Shown piece by piece: positions 45,158-57,461 of a DNA stretch of 64,000 bases. Every line of letters starts with the position of its first letter. Position 1 is the stretch's first letter. The DNA comes from Symsagittifera roscoffensis (taxonomy: Eukaryota > Xenacoelomorpha > Acoela > Convolutidae), in the NCBI RefSeq assembly GCF_963678635.1, contig NC_087065.1:27425254-27489253 (forward strand). Direction: 5' to 3'. Position numbers and translations under genes: made by a program. The notes beneath the pieces were generated by a model that had not been told where the DNA came from, ran no database searches, and saw only the letters and a list, made by a program, of their open reading frames with translations.

Positions 45158-47865
45158 TAGATATTTTTATGGCGCTCCTGGGTGTTATTCTATTTTAACA
45201 TCATGATCGGCAGAACCGTTAACGAGCACTCCGCGCCGAGCGGATGCTCACATTAACGCCCTTAATAGGCCTAAACCGCCGGGGCAGAATGGTAGTTCGG
45301 AACGCGGAAGCCTTCCGGATTACCGTGAATAGCTTTTTAACCTAGTTAAGACCGAAAATTCACGAACTAGGAAGGGTGGGGGGATCGGCCATCCCCTCGT
45401 TCCCTGAGAGGTCCGTGACCAAAAACACCTAAAGATATATATAAAACCAAACAAAAAGTAGTAGTACCCACGAAAAACAAAAAACATAAAAACTAACCGA
45501 AAAAACCAAAAGCAGTAGAAAAGTAAAAAATCAGTAGAAATCATCCCCCCAGACAAGATGTGATCCGACCCTCCCGTTTGTTGTTGATAGATATATTGTT
45601 GTTACAGGCATTTATATCTGTCAGGATTGTTACGATCATTTTTGTAGCCCGTTTGTGAGGCTTGTACTGTAGGGTTGTTTGACAATTTAAGCACGTTAAT
45701 GCTAATTTGCGCTCAATCCGGAAGGGTCTGCTGATTTGCGTTAACAAGTTTTGCGATATCGTTAACAAGTTTTGTATCCCTTTTGGTACAAAAATTAAGA
45801 TAGTAATCTGTGGGGGGCTCGACAGTGCTGCACTGCAGTGACCCTTCACCGAACTGCGAATATCCGAGTTAAGCACCTTAATTCGGATACTAAACAAACC
45901 CGGAGGGGTATAGTATTACTAATATTTTGACTTATATAGCCTATATTAATACTCCTATATCGTTTTTCAGTGAAAAACACAGAAAGCAGACCGGTTTTTA
46001 GGGTCAAAATAGCGATATTTTGATCTCCCCACAAATCGCGATTTTTGAGATATCGATATTTTTGTAACGGAAAATAGCACTAAATTAGTGTGTTACATCG
46101 TAACTGCACTACTATAATAGATAGAACCGGTTAAATTTAGTTCGGAAGTGATTGGAACTATTTTGGAACCAAAAACCGAATTTTCGTGATTTTTGAGAAA
46201 ATGGAACACTATAAATTCAGAGAAAAAGTTTTAGATCGGGTATTTTGCATTGAACTAGAAGAGTATAGGCCTTTTGAATGCGGATCAATAATTTTTAGGT
46301 CAAATAGAACAGAATTGCGAAAAAAGTTAGGCGGAACCTATAAGAGAGGAATTTTTTGACTTTAGAAAAAAAAAGACGTTTTGGTTGATAACTTTGGAAC
46401 TTATGGACAAATCTAGTTGATCTTGATACCATTAGATCAGAAATTAGCTGAGCTTACTGATAGAGAGAAAAGTTTTTCGAAAAAGAAAGCGTGAAAATTT
46501 TTTGAGATTATTATTAGCAAATTCATCAATTTGGGAGGGTAGACCCTTCACGTTTTATAAATTATTTTTAGGAAAGCCCTTACACCCTTACCAAAAAGTT
46601 TTAGGCTGTTCTAGACGGAAAGGGAAGGCTAAAGGCACAAGAAAACCTTAATCGAGCCGAAGTTAGGCTAGCGATAAGACCCTTCACCGTTAGCGTGAAT
46701 TGTCAAATAAGAGGCTTAACTTCAATCCGGAAGGGTCTAGGAAAGGATCACATACCCTTCCTAGTTAATTTAAAAAGCATAATCGCATCGGAGAACGCAT
46801 CCGGAGGGGTATAGGTTGAAAATAAAGGAAATCTCCGAAAAGCTACTTTTACAAAAACCAGAGGGCTCCCAATCCGGAGGGGGCCAATTTTTTTTTTTCA
46901 AATTCGGAGGGGTCCCAATCCGGAGGGGTCTTGTTTTCACAAAACCGGAGGGGTCCCAGTCCGGAGGGGTCTTATATTTGCTAACTCAGAGGGGTCCCAA
47001 TCCGGATGGGTCTAAATTTTGCCAATCCTGAGGGGTCTCAATTCTGCCAATCCGGAAGGGTCCTATTTTTGACAATCCGGAGGGGTATTATTTTATTAAA
47101 GGACTTAGGTAAACAGAAGAAAGACTACAGTGAGAGGTATTAGGTTATTAACAGACAGGCTAGGAATCAGTGACTGCACTGGTAACTTGCCTTTAAATAA
47201 AGACCAGACCAAAACAAAACAGGACGGAACTCGGATATTCGCGACACTAAGTCTAAACTAAAAAGAGCGTAAATCATTGGTGTGGATTGAAAACCAAAAA
47301 GTTTTTACGAAAAGTGACTGCCCTGAGGATTTTAGTAGGTCTAGCTTGGGCAGTCCGAAGGCAGATAGGTAACACAGTACTCGGTGGGTGCAATAGACGC
47401 GCACTTGAGAAAATTACTGCCTTCAAAGTTTTGTGTGTTTGGTGCAGCACCAAGCAGGGAAAGCTTTTTCTTAAAAAGACAAGTTCGACTATTGTACTGC
47501 GACCGACTGAAAGTACAATACACATACGTTTTTTATAGAGATATTCATATTCTGTCATTATATATTTTTTTTGTTTTTGATTTTAAATCAACATAATTTG
47601 TGCTTGATTAGGTAGTGAGTACACTATCTTTTAAATTGACTGAAATCATCATATTGTGCTAGTACTCAAATCTTACGACCGATAATCGGTTAGTGTGAAT
47701 AAATTATATACAAGCTGTACTCTGATAACATACAGGGATTCGTGGTCACTATTTAATAGAATCTTGGGATATTTATTGTGTTGTGTCATTATTATTGATA
47801 GTCAAACTATAAGGTCACTAGCAATCGAATTGAGTGTATAGGCATTAAGAAGTGACAATTTGAGA
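45158..47865 (+). other. 5' leader of the plus-strand element
   Basis: 2.7 kb from LTR to gag ATG, homologous to 42244-39459 on the minus strand. A possible tRNA primer site, TGGCGCTCC, lies at 45170-45178, 12 bases after the LTR; gap and divergence in the other copy (TGTCGCTCC) make it weak. Many GACCCTTC/GAAGGGTC motifs and the repeat 46857-47095. Confidence 0.55.
46857..47095 (+). repeat. G-rich tandem repeat in the leader (about 9 copies)
   Basis: About nine imperfect copies of ATCCGGAGGGGTCC with AT-rich spacers; unit spacing is irregular (about 16-36 bp). The minus copy has about six at 40228-40351. Confidence 0.75.
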
Positions 47866-49551
47866 ATGAGTCTAGACAAGTCAAGGATACCTAAACGAGG
47901 TAATAGCTCTAGGAAATTCATACCTAAAAAGCAAAGAAAAACAATGACCGACCCTTTTGTGGATCGGATCAAACGAGCCCGGACCGACAAAGGGGAGACG
48001 GTTTCAGGCAGAATGGTTGAAACGAGGAGTCAGAAGTCCTCAGAAGAGCGAAAAGCTATGTTAGAAGTGGAGGTACATACGGAACAGGCTATGAATGACA
48101 ACCAGGAAGTATATGGAGCGGAAGGGAGAGGCAGAAGGCTGGCGAGTGAATCTACTCCGGTAGAACAAGGCCATGATTTTGCCACTTCCACCGGGACATT
48201 GGACCGAGAGGAGATGTCGGAACTGTCCGACATCTCAACTGAAATAGTGGCAACTAGAAGATCCCCAACAGACAACACCATGATGGCAGGCGGGACTGAG
48301 AAACAAACAACGTTCTCAGAAAGAATGAGGAACACCTTAGGAAACATCTTCCCATTCACCATGGGAGTGGGCACAGGAAATGAAGGTGAATCCCAGGAGG
48401 AAGAATAGGACGAAGACGAGCAAGTGGATTTTGGATCTTAAGTCAGCCTCAATAGTTCGACCCAGGAGAATGAGGCATACGTCGAAAGGGAGACTGGAAC
48501 CATGGACAAATTTGGTGTGGTGAGAACGATAAGCAAAGACGTAAACACACCAGGCCAGTCGAGAGGCTTTGCGATTATGATGAATTCAGAGCCGCGAACT
48601 GGGGAGAGTAGAAACAAAGGGCTAGGCAACGCGTTGGCGGATCCTGAAGTGGATAATGAAAAGACGTCGAGACAGAGAGTAAAAGCCCGAATCTCGACCA
48701 GCACGAAGCTACCTGGGACCGACAGGGTGACACCGCCACTAGTGACGCCACTCGTGGATAACGGGGCAGCATTAGAAGAAGTCTTGAACAACATAGTGGG
48801 CAGTATAGGAGAACAAGACGAACAGATGTCCTTAAGAATGAGTGAACTGGAAAGAGCAGTTCACATTGAGAGAGAAAGTCTACGGGAAAAAATAAACCGC
48901 AATAGACAAGAAGTTGATAGGAGCGAAAAACGCTTGAAAGAAAGAACGGACGAGCACATAGCAAAGAACTTGTCGCGAACGACAAGAGAAGCGGAACAGA
49001 GAGAGTTACGCTTAAGAGGCGACATGGAGAAGTTGAGAATTCAGCATGAGCAGTCTCTTGGGACTCTTGACACAAAGATAGATGCGATGATGGAGAGGCG
49101 AACTCAGGCTATCATGGATAGGTTGGACGGGCTACTAGGCAGCAAGAGTGGACCAAAAGAAGGGGAACCGAACTCAGGAGGTCCCAGCAGGGAGCCGAAG
49201 GTGAACTTCAATGACCATCATAGGAGGAGGACATATGGATCCACTAGAGGTAGGGGCAGTTCATCAGGCTGCGCCACAAGGGATAATAGAACATGGGGCC
49301 CGAACAGTAGAGCAAGTTCAACGGGGAACAGACAGACCTCTAACGAACGACCAACGCAAGGCACACATGCGACTGGGAGAGGTGATTCCGGTAACAGTAG
49401 ACATGCAATTCCAGGGAGGAATCATGTGGGCCAAGGGGGAAACACTCACGGCGATTCCAATTGCAGGGATGCACCGAATACAGAGCTTTTAACAAGGTGT
49501 GATGAAACTCAGGCGATGCTACGGCAATGGCCACAGCCTTTGAACCCCTAA
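47866..49551 (+). pseudogene. Gag N-terminal and coiled-coil region (two stops)
   Basis: ATG at 47866 (MSLDKSRIPKRG); an earlier ATG at 47860 is also in frame. One frame to 49551 with TAG at 48406-48408 and TAA at 48439-48441. The order is a polar N-terminus, acidic EEE stretch, a coiled-coil-like region (SELERAVHIERESLREKIN, about codons 325-400), then Gly/Ser/Arg-rich sequence. Homologous to 39458-37991 of the minus copy. No known domain beyond a helical Gag matrix-like part. Confidence 0.7.
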
Positions 49552-49559
49552 ACAGGTCT

Positions 49560-51035
49560 TAAGAGACATTCCTTACAAGGTTATCCAGAACCAATGAACG
49601 CAGTGAGAAGTCCGGAAGAGTCTTTAAGAAACCAAGATGCTACAAAGACGAATCGGATGGCTGCATTGATACCTGGATAGAGGTAATAAAACTGCATTTC
49701 GAGAAAGAGGACTTGTCGGAAAGACAAGAGTGCAGTGCGCTCACCAGTAACTTGGAAGGGACAGCCCTGAACTGTGTCATGGCCAAGAAGCAATATCAGC
49801 GTGACACAGCCGAGAAAATCTTCGAAATCTTGTTGAACCGTTTTGGATCGGGGGTTCAGGGGCACCAAGCAATGATGCGCTTCGAGAAACGGAGGCAACG
49901 AGAAGATGAAACGATAGACAAGTTTCTAGATGACTTGGAAATGCTGAGAAGACGCAGCCAACCGGATGAGTCGAACCGAAGGATGAACCTGGCAGTAGCC
50001 TCAAAATTCATCGATCGTGTGAAGAATGATGAACTTCGAATAATGCTAGCAACGCATTACACACCACTATCAACCAATGCGCCAACACCAGAGGAGTTGA
50101 GGCTCAAGTCAAAAGAATATCTTTTGTTGAAACCTCCTTCGAGATCTGGATACTATAAGAGCAATTATGGCAATTTTAACAACGGACCAGCAAACCAAGG
50201 GAACAACTGGTACAAACCGAGGGATGATATGGACAAGAGACGCTCTTGTGCCAATTGCAGTTCAACGGACCATCATGTGTCAGCATGCCCAACTTACAAA
50301 CAAGGCATGAAAGCAATAGGCTTTAGCCTCGAGGACGAAGATGCGTCAGAAGTTGACCATGAGGATTTCATGAGAGGAGTAATTGCAAAATTTGGCCCGA
50401 GGCGTTTCTTTTGCAACTTGGAAGGTCATTTTAAATCAGATTGTCCGCAATTCTGGGATGCAGTGGCAGACATCAAGCATCCAGGGCATGAGGAAGCTTT
50501 ATCAGGAGTGAAAGCCAGCAAGGCTCGCCTGTTGAGTGAAGCGGAGGCGCGCAGAAAAGACAAACCGCAAGAGCTGGCGACGAAGAAAATGCAACCGGTA
50601 ACTGAAGAGACACGTGAACCGGAACCAGTGACTGCGGCCAATGACTTCAAGATTGATTATAGGGCAGCCGCGAGGGATGCTCTAAATAGAGTGCAACAGG
50701 AACTGGTGACGAAAGAGATCAAACAAAAAGTGAAACTCGAACTGGAGAATGAGAAACTACAGGAGCAACTGAATACCTTCGAAGCAACGGAGGTCGAAGA
50801 GACTAAAACACCAAGCAGTTTGAGCATGAAACTTAATGTGATCTCCGGTCAGAGGTTCGGCTTGGTGCCACAAGGAAGCAAGGTACAGTCGATAATCTCA
50901 GTGGCTGAACACCAGGTAATCAGAAATCTGAATGAACCATCCGAGTTCACTTTGATGCATTTGGACACATATGCAGATTATCTGAGGCAGGTGGAGCCAC
51001 GCACTGAGTCGAGGGCTGTGCGAGCACTCGCATAA
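49560..51035 (+). pseudogene. Gag capsid and nucleocapsid
   Basis: After a frameshift at about 49550 a frame runs to 51035. It has a retrotransposon-Gag-type capsid: YKDESDGCIDTWIEVIKLHF, ECSALTSNLEGTALN, FEILLNRFG, then RRQREDETIDKFLDDLEML. Next comes the CCHC knuckle CANCSSTDHHVSAC and a second knuckle missing its first Cys (RRFFCNLEGHFKSDC). A coiled coil follows (residues KLQEQLNTFEA) and the end is at ALA-stop. It packages the RNA. It is complete here and deleted in the minus copy. Confidence 0.8.
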
Positions 51036-51199
51036 AGAAACTTCATGGACGCTACCTGGAAGTCTATGGGCCGTATCAAGTGATGCTGAACGTGGATGGA
51101 ATCAGTATCTACACTAGGACTTATGTAACAACAGACAGTGACCAAATAGGGCAGATCTATTTGGGTGAGGAGGAACTCAAAGTCCGCAGGATAGGCCAT

Positions 51200-51439
51200 G
51201 ACGCCATGACGCCATAACAAGATGCAGTACACATCTGCTCGACACCAAAGGGAAGAAAATTGGAGTCACAGGGCTTCTGGACACAGGAGCGGTAGTGAGT
51301 GTGATGCCAATAAAAACTTGGGAAAGAATGGGATCCACGAGGGAAGATCTGATTCCAACAAATCTCCGACTGGCCGCCGCCAGCCGCCAATCAAGGAGCA
51401 ATTTAGGAAGCTGGAAGGACACCAATAACAGTTCTCCAC
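51200..51439 (+). pseudogene. Aspartic protease, N-terminal half
   Basis: Reading GVTGLLDTGAVVSVMPIKTW with DTGA at 51280-51291, the active-site triad of retroelement proteases. It continues in another frame at 51440 with the LGRDFVRNFD strand, so one frameshift splits the protease. Confidence 0.75.
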
Positions 51440-52447
51440 ATGAGAAGACGGGATCTTTGGAAGAGCTTCCTGGTGGTAGAGAATTTGGACGACGCCGACC
51501 AATTCATTTTGGGCAGAGATTTCGTCAGGAATTTTGACGACTTGAACAATGGTCTGATACGGATTAGAAACCTGGACCGGAATTATGTTAAGAAACCGAT
51601 TAATAGGATAATAACAGACGAAAACGAGTTACCAATTTTTTTAGATAGAAAAGTGAAACTACAGCCAGGACAGGTTGTGGTGAAAATTTTTCGAATGAGA
51701 AGTTTAAATTCGTTAAGCGATAGTAAACAGGTTTGTTTAGTACCGAATCCCAATAGTCAGAGTTCGGTGATTTTAAGCCGGAGCTTCTCGGTAACGCGAA
51801 ACGGACTGTGTTTCAGTGTGTTATTGAACACACTGGACACCACGGTTTCAATCCACTATGGAAAGAAGCTTGGTTACGCTTTGCCGATGAGGACCGACTA
51901 TGAGGAGACACAAAACTTGAAGAAACATAGTGTAAAAGACTGTCCTTATCATGCCAATAAAGATAAAATTTTAAAGAGGATTAATGAATTAAAATCTATT
52001 CATAAATTGTTTTCAATGAAATCCGAAACGGACGACGGCTTATCGGGCTGCTCGAATTCTCCGGAACGCCCCTCGTCATATGAACTAGAATCTGACAAAC
52101 CGGTTTTGCCAGAGATAGAACATTTAGAAGGGAAAATAGGTGAGGGAGAATTCGAAAAATTGCGGGACCTCTTAAACCGGAACGCAGATGTCTTTTCAAA
52201 ACATAAGGTGGATATCGGTTGCAGTAATTTCGTCGAACACGAAATCGAACTTGAAGAGGGCGCCGTTCCCCATAGTGAAGGCGCAAGACGAATGACGCCA
52301 TACAAGTCGGAAGCGTGCCGAGCGGATATAGAAATGTTGCTTGAATACGACATGATAGAACCCTCGAAATCGCCATGGGCTTGCGGGATAGTAATGGCGA
52401 AAAAGAAAGGTGGCAGCTTAGGTTTTGTTGCGACTTTCAGTACTTGA
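51440..52447 (+). pseudogene. Protease C-terminus and RT N-terminal region
   Basis: 335-aa open frame. It starts in the protease (FILGRDFVRNFD), then about 200 residues with no known domain, followed by the RT lead-in FEKLRDLLNRNADVF, HEIELEEGA and SPWACGIVMAKKKGGS. A 1-nt shift at about 52410-52430 within KKKGGSLRF takes the RT into the next frame (52375-53595). Confidence 0.75.
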
Positions 52448-53595
52448 ACGCGGTAACGATAAATGATGTGTACCCGATACCGCGAATAGACGAGAGCCTC
52501 TCTAAGCTTGGTGATGCCAAGTTCTTCACCACATTGGACTTGGGTTTTGCCTTCTGGCAGGTCCCTCTGCGGAAGAAGGATAGAAAGAAAACCGGATTCG
52601 CGAGCGAATTAGCGTTGTACCAGTGGAAGAGGATGACCTTCGGCTTGTGCAACGCAACGGCCACTTTTCAAAGACTGATGGCTCAGGCTTTGACCAGAGT
52701 GACAAAGAAGTACGGGAACCTTGTGATGTGTTACGTGGACGACGTGGTCATAGCGACACCAACCCTGGAAGACTATATTGATCGGCTCGATGAGGTCTTT
52801 GGATGCATGAAAGGATCGGGCTTGAAGTGCAAACCATCGAAATGTGAAATCCTTAGGGATTCAATCAAGTACCTGGGAAGAATGGTGGACAGGCATGGTG
52901 TGAGGCCGGACCCGGAAGCAGTAGAAGCAGTGTTGACATGGAAGGCTCCCAGAAGGGACACACAGCTCCTGAGCTTCCTAGGGTTTGCCAACTACTATCG
53001 GGAGTTCATAAAAGGATATGCGGACAAGGTGTATCCGATGCAGAAGCTGATGCGCAACAAAGGGAAAAAGTTCGAATGGAACAATGAAGCACAAGTTGCC
53101 TTCCAGAACATAAAGCGGGAACTGTGCGAAGCACCAGTGCTAGGCATGCCTACAGAAAAGGGCATGTATGTTCTTGACGCAGACGCATCGGTAGTAGCCA
53201 TCTCAGGAATATTGCATCAGGAGCAAGAATGGAATGGAAGAACGGTTCTCCGTCCCATTGCATACGGCAGCAAGGTCTTGAGTGACACTGAGATGAAATA
53301 TGTCGCACCAAAAGCAGAAATGTTTTCAGTAGTCACATTTGTGGAAAAATACCGCGCATACTTGGAGAGTGCTCCTTTTAAGTTACGCGTAGACAACAGA
53401 GCGTTATCCTGGTTGAAGACCTACTCGATGGATCAGAGTTATATTGGTAGATGGATAGTAAGATTGGATGGCTACCATGTGATAATCGAACACAGGATGC
53501 GTGATAAACACCAGAATGCTGACAGCCTCAGCAAGAAAACTGAGTTCTATGAAAGATTGGAGCAGAAGCAAGTCAATCAGGCAGGAATAAAGTAA
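52375..53595 (+). pseudogene. Reverse transcriptase and RNase H
   Basis: 406-aa open frame. RT: RFCCDFQYLNAV, the first catalytic Asp in TTLDLGFAFWQ (52537-52539), MTFGLCNATATFQ, CYVDDVV (YVDD at 52732-52743), LGFANYYREF. RNase H: YVLDADAS (D), KAEMFSVV (E), LRVDNRALSW (D), QNADSLSKK (D). All catalytic residues are present, so this is the least damaged pol core here. It converts RNA to DNA in the particle. Frameshifted at its start and stopped at 53595. Confidence 0.9.
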
Positions 53596-53601
53596 GGATT
53601 T

Positions 53602-55047
53602 TTGTTTCTGGACAAAGAAAATTATGAAGCGCTTCCCTTAACGAGATGGTTGGATAAGTCTGGACATCCAATTCCAGGGCATCCTGAGTTACCTGTAGAG
53701 AAAGCAGCCGAGATAAAGATCCTATCCAAGGAGAACCCGGTCCCCTTCGATGTGTTGCTGCGCTCAAACCTGGTCCAACAAGAACTCTCTCGCATGAACA
53801 TAAACAGCCTCTCATTATTGGATAAAACGGTGCAGGTCACACCGCAAGTGATGCGGATGCTGGGTGGATTATTAGAAAGAGAAGTGACCAGAGATGACCC
53901 CGAGTGGACAGCAGCAGTGGCATCACTAACAATCAGGGAGAAGGTGAAGCTCATGCCGTCCAGACGACAACACGAAAAGAACGAGAGGGATTGTAGGACA
54001 ATAGTTCAGCAACTAGTATCCTCAATACCACACGAGGTTTTAACCAGTACTTCTTACGGACGGAAAGAACAGGGGAGCAGTACGCGAAGGAAAACCGTTA
54101 TCTTTGTGGACCAGGATAAAGAAGGTTAAAAGGTGGAACAAAACCTGCTGCAAGATTGTTTGTCTGGGGAGACGAACGATGAGAAGAGCCAGCGAGTACA
54201 AGATCAACAACCGGGACAAGAAAGTTTGTCCGGGGAGTCTGAGATAGATGAAAAAGTTCCTGATGAGAAACAGGACCTGGGGAACAAGGTTTTGTCCGGG
54301 GAGTTCAGATGGATGCGAAGTAGGCACAGACATGATCTGGAGAAGCGTGCAGACTCCATCACAACCTCTTCAACAGATGACAATTCCCGAAACTCAGGAA
54401 TTGACACCTATTCAGACAGGAACTCGAGCTCGGGATCAGAACTGTGCGAACTAGCGATCCACACACTATTAGTGGAAACTCGTGCAAGGGATCTGGACAG
54501 AGAAGTGTACCAGGATCCTGACAGTGATCGCTACCTTATACCAAGCGAAAGAATCTTTGACAACGCAGCGGAAGATTTGGAGACAATAGCGGTATCGAAA
54601 CGTTCGATAAGTCTGTTGCCACAAAAAGAGGTAGTCAGGGCTGATCTTCAGCCGTTCAAGCAAGAAACACAGCCGCTGGTGAAGATTTGGTGCGTTAAGA
54701 TGGAAGAAGACACACACCAGCCCAATGAGCTGAATAGTCAGATGAGGGTCATGAAGACGTACTTGAAGGCGAGATACAGACTCTCGAATCTTCTAAGGGC
54801 GCAGAGAAATGATCGAATGACAAGCAACCTGAAAAGGTGGATCGAGAATGGTTCTCCGGATAAAGGGGACATCGAGGAAGACAGTTACCGTATCCTGAGA
54901 CAGTACTTCATGCAGAAGGACGGGAGGTTATATTTGAACAAGGACGGGATTGTGGCTTGCAAAAGAAGAGAAGAAGACAGAGTCCTATACAAGTATAACG
55001 CGATAGTGTTGCCGCAACTCTATCATATAGAATTATTATTCAGGTAG
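53602..55047 (+). pseudogene. Long RNase H-integrase linker with 66-bp repeats, start of integrase
   Basis: One frame to 54129, a TAA, then 54133 onward in the same frame, about 480 residues before the integrase proper. It contains three LSGE units (54159-54171, 54225-54237, 54291-54303), exactly 66 bp apart, and acidic, Ser-rich sequence. Its end (YRILRQYFMQKDGRLYLNKDGIVACKRREEDRV) leads into the HHCC region. No other domain seen. Confidence 0.65.
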
Positions 55048-55056
55048 CAGGATCAG

Positions 55057-55584
55057 ATGGGCCATCAGGGGATCGACAAAGTATACCAGAAGATCCTGAA
55101 GCGCTTCGAGTGGCCTGGAATGAAAAAGGCATGCGAGAAGTGGGTAACAGCATGTCTGTCATGCCAACAGGTCAAGGATCCAAGGAAGTTGCGATTTCCT
55201 TTACAATCGATCGAGTCGTCTGAATTCAACGAGGTGGTGCAGATAGATCACCAAAAGATATGCATGACAGACAGTGGTTATAATCAGGTGTTGGTCATGA
55301 TAGATAATTTCAAGAAGTATGCAGAGGCCGTGCCCTGCATAACTGCCTCGGCGGAAGAGACATGCGACCACCTGATCAATACGTGGATAGAGAGACATGG
55401 ATGTCCGATGACGTTTCAATCGGATAATGGAACAGCTTTCGTAGGAGAGCTTACGAAAGAGCTTATGAGACGCTTACAGGTTGCTCAGGCTCACTCCACG
55501 ACATACCACCCCCAGACGAATGGCTTAGTGGAAAGACAGAATAGGACGTTAGTGTCGATGCTGAGAGTTGTTCCAGTTACATGA
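55057..55584 (+). pseudogene. Integrase core, array unit 1 (HHCC broken by stop)
   Basis: A TAG at 55042-55044 falls where FRSHDQM occurs in the other units, so the first zinc-binding His is lost. The core keeps DHQ, SDNG (second D) and ERQ (E), spaced DD35E. The frame shifts after SMLRVVPVT. This unit differs from units 2-4 by about 5% over 54961-55480 only. Confidence 0.8.
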
Positions 55585-56276
55585 CCGATTGGGACAGATA
55601 CCTTCCACAGGTGATGGGAGCCTATAATAGCACGCAACACTCCACCACTGGAGTTAGTCAACACATGATGCTAACTGGACACATGATGCTAACTGATGCT
55701 AAGTCTTTACCCTTAATCTTTTTCTACCCAGAGTATGAGGGAAAGAAAACGTCTCCACAGGTCTACGTGAGGGATGTGATCAGACGTCAACAGGAGTTGA
55801 ACGATTTATGTAGACGAAATACTCAGCAAGCACAGGCAAGGCAGAGGAAAAAATTCGACAAGAAAGCAGCTGGTGCAAAAGCTTACTCGCTGGGGGATTA
55901 CGTATGGGTATTTCAGAACGTTATACCACCGAAAGAAACGAAAAAGCTCCTAAAAAAGTGGAGGGGACCCTTCATGATTACGGAAGTGCATCAGGAGGGA
56001 CGCTTTTATAGACTGAGTTTTGGCCGAGCCGCTCATTACGAAAACATTAAGCCACACAATCCATCGACAGAAGACTGGTGTATACCTGAAGACATGGAAG
56101 AAGGGGATTATCTAATGATGGATCCTGCTTGTGAGGTCAACGAGAAGGGCACGAGGGAGAAGAACGATGGAAAGGAAGTCGTGGAGGAAGGAACGAATAC
56201 ACCGCTGGACCTGGATCCAACTGAGGTGATCGAAGCGGACGATGAAACCTTACCCTACGCAGAGGAGGATTGGTAG
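55581..56276 (+). pseudogene. Integrase C-terminus with GPF module, unit 1
   Basis: 231 aa: RDVIRRQQELNDLCRRN, KFDKKAAGAKAYSLGDYVWVFQ, WRGPFMITEVHQEGRFYRLS, HYENIKPH. The GPY/F motif typical of gypsy integrases and used in target binding is intact. An 18-bp direct duplication near 55660-55695 (CACATGATGCTAACT) adds HMMLTG. It ends at TAG 56274, where the minus copy has Gln. Confidence 0.8.
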
Positions 56277-56288
56277 GATCCCGAACAG

Positions 56289-56903
56289 ATGGAGGTTCCC
56301 AAGAATTTGGAACCGGATCTTCCGTTCACGATACACACTCGTCAGAATGACGGGACAAGACCCAAAAAGAAATATAACCCTTACGGTGACGACTTTGTAG
56401 TGGATAGGATAGGTCTGAAGAAGATAGTGGAAGAAGTAGTGGGTCTAGAAGAAATAACTGTGTCACAAGACATCGACATAGTCGATGATCACGACGATGA
56501 GTGGGTCGACGACCGGTCAAAACCCGAGGTAGAATTCGACGACGAGCAACAGCAGTCATATGAACAAGACGTGACGAACCTGCGTGTCTTAGAATGGCTG
56601 AACGAAATGACGTCTGACCCAGAGGAGACCAGTGTCACGATTCAAGAAGTAGATCGTGAAAGCAAAAAATACATGAAGACTGAACGAGATGATCCTTCCT
56701 GCGCTGCCCAGGAAGGGCGATTACTCATTCCGGCTTCCAATCTCGATTTGACACCCGGTATGCGATCCACGGGGACTCCGATGGATATTTTTGTCCGGGG
56801 AGTGGGGGTAGGACTTACCAACACTGAAAACTTGATAATAAAAAAAATTAAGAATAGCAAAAGAGACAGGAGACTTAGAAGCAGAAACAGGCGAAGAACC
56901 TAA
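56289..56903 (+). pseudogene. Acidic region before the macro-like domain, unit 1
   Basis: 204 aa, acidic, homologous to residues 65-220 of the minus-strand ORF 32790-31597 and longer by about 38 residues (KPEVEFDDEQQQ). The frame is lost in an A-run near 56845 (one extra A). No known fold. Confidence 0.65.
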
Positions 56904-57372
56904 GAAACCTACATAGGGAGGGTAGTTGAGTCATATTTTAACTTACCAAATGAATATTCAAGTAACATAATACTAACAGACAGTGATTTCATACTCACAA
57001 ATAGAACATGCGCGATAGCAATCACAGCAGACATGAGTTTTAGGACAGCGTTAGCGGCAGATTTTAAGAGAAAATAAAAAAACATAGAGTTCCTATGGAA
57101 GCAAAGACCAGGGGTACGGGGCGTAGCGGCCTTACCTCCGGTGGCGTCACAGATACCGGGAAAATACCTATGCTTCTTGGTAACGAGGGCGACGGAGAAG
57201 CAGCACGTGGACCCAGAGAACCTAATGTTGTCCTTGCCGAGGTTGAGGGACTTCCTCGTGGAAATGGACGTGAAGGAGCTCTCTCTTCCAGTGTACGATC
57301 CAAACAGAGGACGACTGCATCCTCGGGAATTGTACGCGCTTGTACACGTGATATTCTCTTGTACTAATATAC
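56904..57372 (+). pseudogene. Macro-like domain, unit 1
   Basis: A shifted frame carries the domain: TCAIAITADMSF near 57010, ...KYLCFLVT at 57165, HVDPENLMLSLPRLRDF, LSLPVYDPNRGRLHPRELYALVHVIFS near 57280. It includes the YALV residues missing from the minus copy and so is the better guide to the fold. A TAA at 57076 interrupts it. Assignment as for 31597-32790. Confidence 0.6.
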
Positions 57373-57461
57373 AATTTCGTGACCTTTTTTCTAGATCCTC
57401 ATTTAATTGCTCACTGGAGTCAGAACCTTGAAATCAAATCAAATCGAATCTGAAGAACAGT
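57373..57461 (+). other. Spacer before ORF2, possible splice acceptor
   Basis: About 90 bp, AT-rich. CCTTTTTTCTAG ends at 57394 and is conserved in the minus copy. No gene. Confidence 0.45.

Noticed and set aside
55581-56276. Chromodomain at the integrase C-terminus
   Set aside because: Only the GPF module is visible; the following sequence is acidic and lacks chromodomain aromatic residues.
56274-56276. Programmed readthrough of TAG before the acidic region
   Set aside because: The minus copy has CAG (Gln) there, and the array units share the stop by recent duplication, so it is a simple mutation.
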